Part shown: piece by piece, positions 39,123-39,537 of the stretch | How the letters are laid out: every line of letters begins with the position of its first letter | Position numbering within the stretch: position 1 is the first letter of the stretch | Assembly (NCBI GenBank): GCA_037147235.1 | Contig: JBAWVO010000024.1 | Coordinates: 1-39,537 of the forward strand | DNA length: 39,537 bases | From: JANXQG01 sp037147235 | GTDB lineage: Bacteria > Planctomycetota > Planctomycetia > Pirellulales > Thermoguttaceae | Direction of reading: 5' to 3' | Notes under the pieces: model-generated | Told to the model about the DNA's origin: nothing | The model's database searches: none | The model's input: only the letters and a program-made list of their open reading frames with translations | Position numbers and translations under genes: made by a program

Positions 39123-39415
39123 GTTTGCACCCGTGATACGGAGTGCTCCCGCTCCAGTTGGTCGTACAGGGCGTCTTCAGCAGCCATCTCTGCCTCCATC
39201 GCTTCCTTATTGGCATGGTAGTATGTTAGTGCCGCGTGGACCTGAGCCAGGGAAATATGCCCGATCCGGCGAGAAATCTCCTCGGGGGACCATCCCAACT
39301 TGTACCAGCCCGCAATTCGCAGGACGGAAATGCCCGTGCTGGCAATCCGCACGTGGCCGCCGCAAATGCCGGCACTCTGCGTAAGTAATGTTCCAATGTC
39401 GGTTAGTGTGGGCAT
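39119..39415 (-). CDS. DUF433 family protein (antitoxin-type)
   Basis: A 98-residue protein. IRIAGWYKLGWSPEEISRRI near 33 and GHISLAQVHAALTYYHANKE near 52 form the DUF433 (PF04255) winged-helix-like segment. A charged C-terminal tail (MEAEMAAEDALYDQL) follows, as is typical when the partner is a DUF5615 protein. It reads MPTLTDIGTLLTQSAGICGG at the start and is probably complete. The N-terminal GICGGHVRI resembles the family's I..GxPxIxGTRI pattern in a degraded form (GGHVRIASTGIS). Its stop overlaps the DUF5615 start. Confidence 0.88.
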   Translation of the reverse strand: MPTLTDIGTLLTQSAGICGGHVRIASTGISVLRIAGWYKLGWSPEEISRRIGHISLAQVHAALTYYHANKEAMEAEMAAEDALYDQLEREHSVSRVQT

Positions 39416-39537
39416 GGGGAAAGGTGGAAAAGGGGGATTAAGGATTAGACTTTTTCCATTATAGCCTGAGATGTTCCGTTCGGCGAAGGGTGTTGTCGGG
39501 AGAGTTGCAAAATGTTCTTAGATATGGAGTTAGGAGT
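39416..39537. other. Right window edge, no gene seen
   Basis: About 120 bases of purine-rich sequence upstream of the DUF433 gene on the minus strand. It ends with GGAGTTAGGAGT, the same low-complexity block seen near 38270 and 38745. A promoter for the minus-strand pair is expected here, but no clear -35/-10 pair could be assigned. Confidence 0.5.

Noticed and set aside
1..39537. tRNA or rRNA genes
   Set aside because: No cloverleaf-like sequence or conserved rRNA segment was noticed in reading the sequence. A tRNA scan was not run, so a missed tRNA cannot be excluded.

Overview
The window is a dense surface-polysaccharide (Wzx/Wzy-type exopolysaccharide or O-antigen) locus on the plus strand, about 0.55 to 34.5 kb, followed by a 5 kb accessory tail of toxin-antitoxin and nuclease-like genes, mostly on the minus strand. 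Roughly 57-58 % GC (by eye), many non-ATG starts, dispersed palindromic repeats and a tail of Uma2, UPF0175/DUF3368 and DUF433/DUF5615 genes suggest a planctomycete-like chromosome (Planctomycetota, perhaps Pirellulales). This is inference: there is no rRNA or other phylogenetic marker here.

Left block (0.5-12.7 kb): a polytopic GT-C-like protein, a dolichol-phosphate-mannose-synthase-like GT2, a methyltransferase, a Wzx-like flippase, a GT-B-like surface-carbohydrate protein, a dTDP-L-rhamnose 4-epimerase-like enzyme, a WecE/WecD-like pair expected to make dTDP-4-acetamido-4,6-dideoxy-galactose, an ArnC-like GT2 and a GT4 transferase. Middle block (12.8-24.7 kb): a second polytopic GT-C-like protein, two GT4 transferases, a Wzy/WaaL-family polymerase, an AlgI-like MBOAT O-acetyltransferase with an SGNH partner, a methyltransferase, a protein made of two fused near-identical GT2-membrane units, and the phosphoglycosyl transferase that probably starts repeat-unit synthesis on undecaprenyl phosphate.

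Right block (25.8-34.5 kb): a DegT-family aminotransferase, a NodB-type deacetylase, a GNAT-like protein, an acyl carrier protein, an AMP-dependent acyl ligase, a LuxE-type acyl-protein synthetase and a LuxC-type acyl-CoA reductase. There is no luciferase. The module looks built to activate, carry and possibly reduce an acyl group for decorating an amino sugar. A methyltransferase cassette separates luxE from luxC.

Tail (34.6-39.5 kb): a degrading collection of toxin-antitoxin modules. In three of them the antitoxin-type or partner gene is intact while the toxin is reduced to a stub (HEPN-like C-terminus, PIN C-terminus, gutted DUF3368). A nucleotidyltransferase is broken by one missing base. 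Only the last DUF433/DUF5615 pair looks whole.

The most unusual structural signal is that two unrelated genes (the epimerase and luxC) each have their last ~60-68 bp, including the stop codon, repeated downstream, bracketing about 3.1 kb and 2.6 kb of other DNA. Several families of palindromic repeats sit between the genes, one of them flanking a broken REP-associated tyrosine transposase gene. No tRNA, rRNA, integrase or cas gene was seen.
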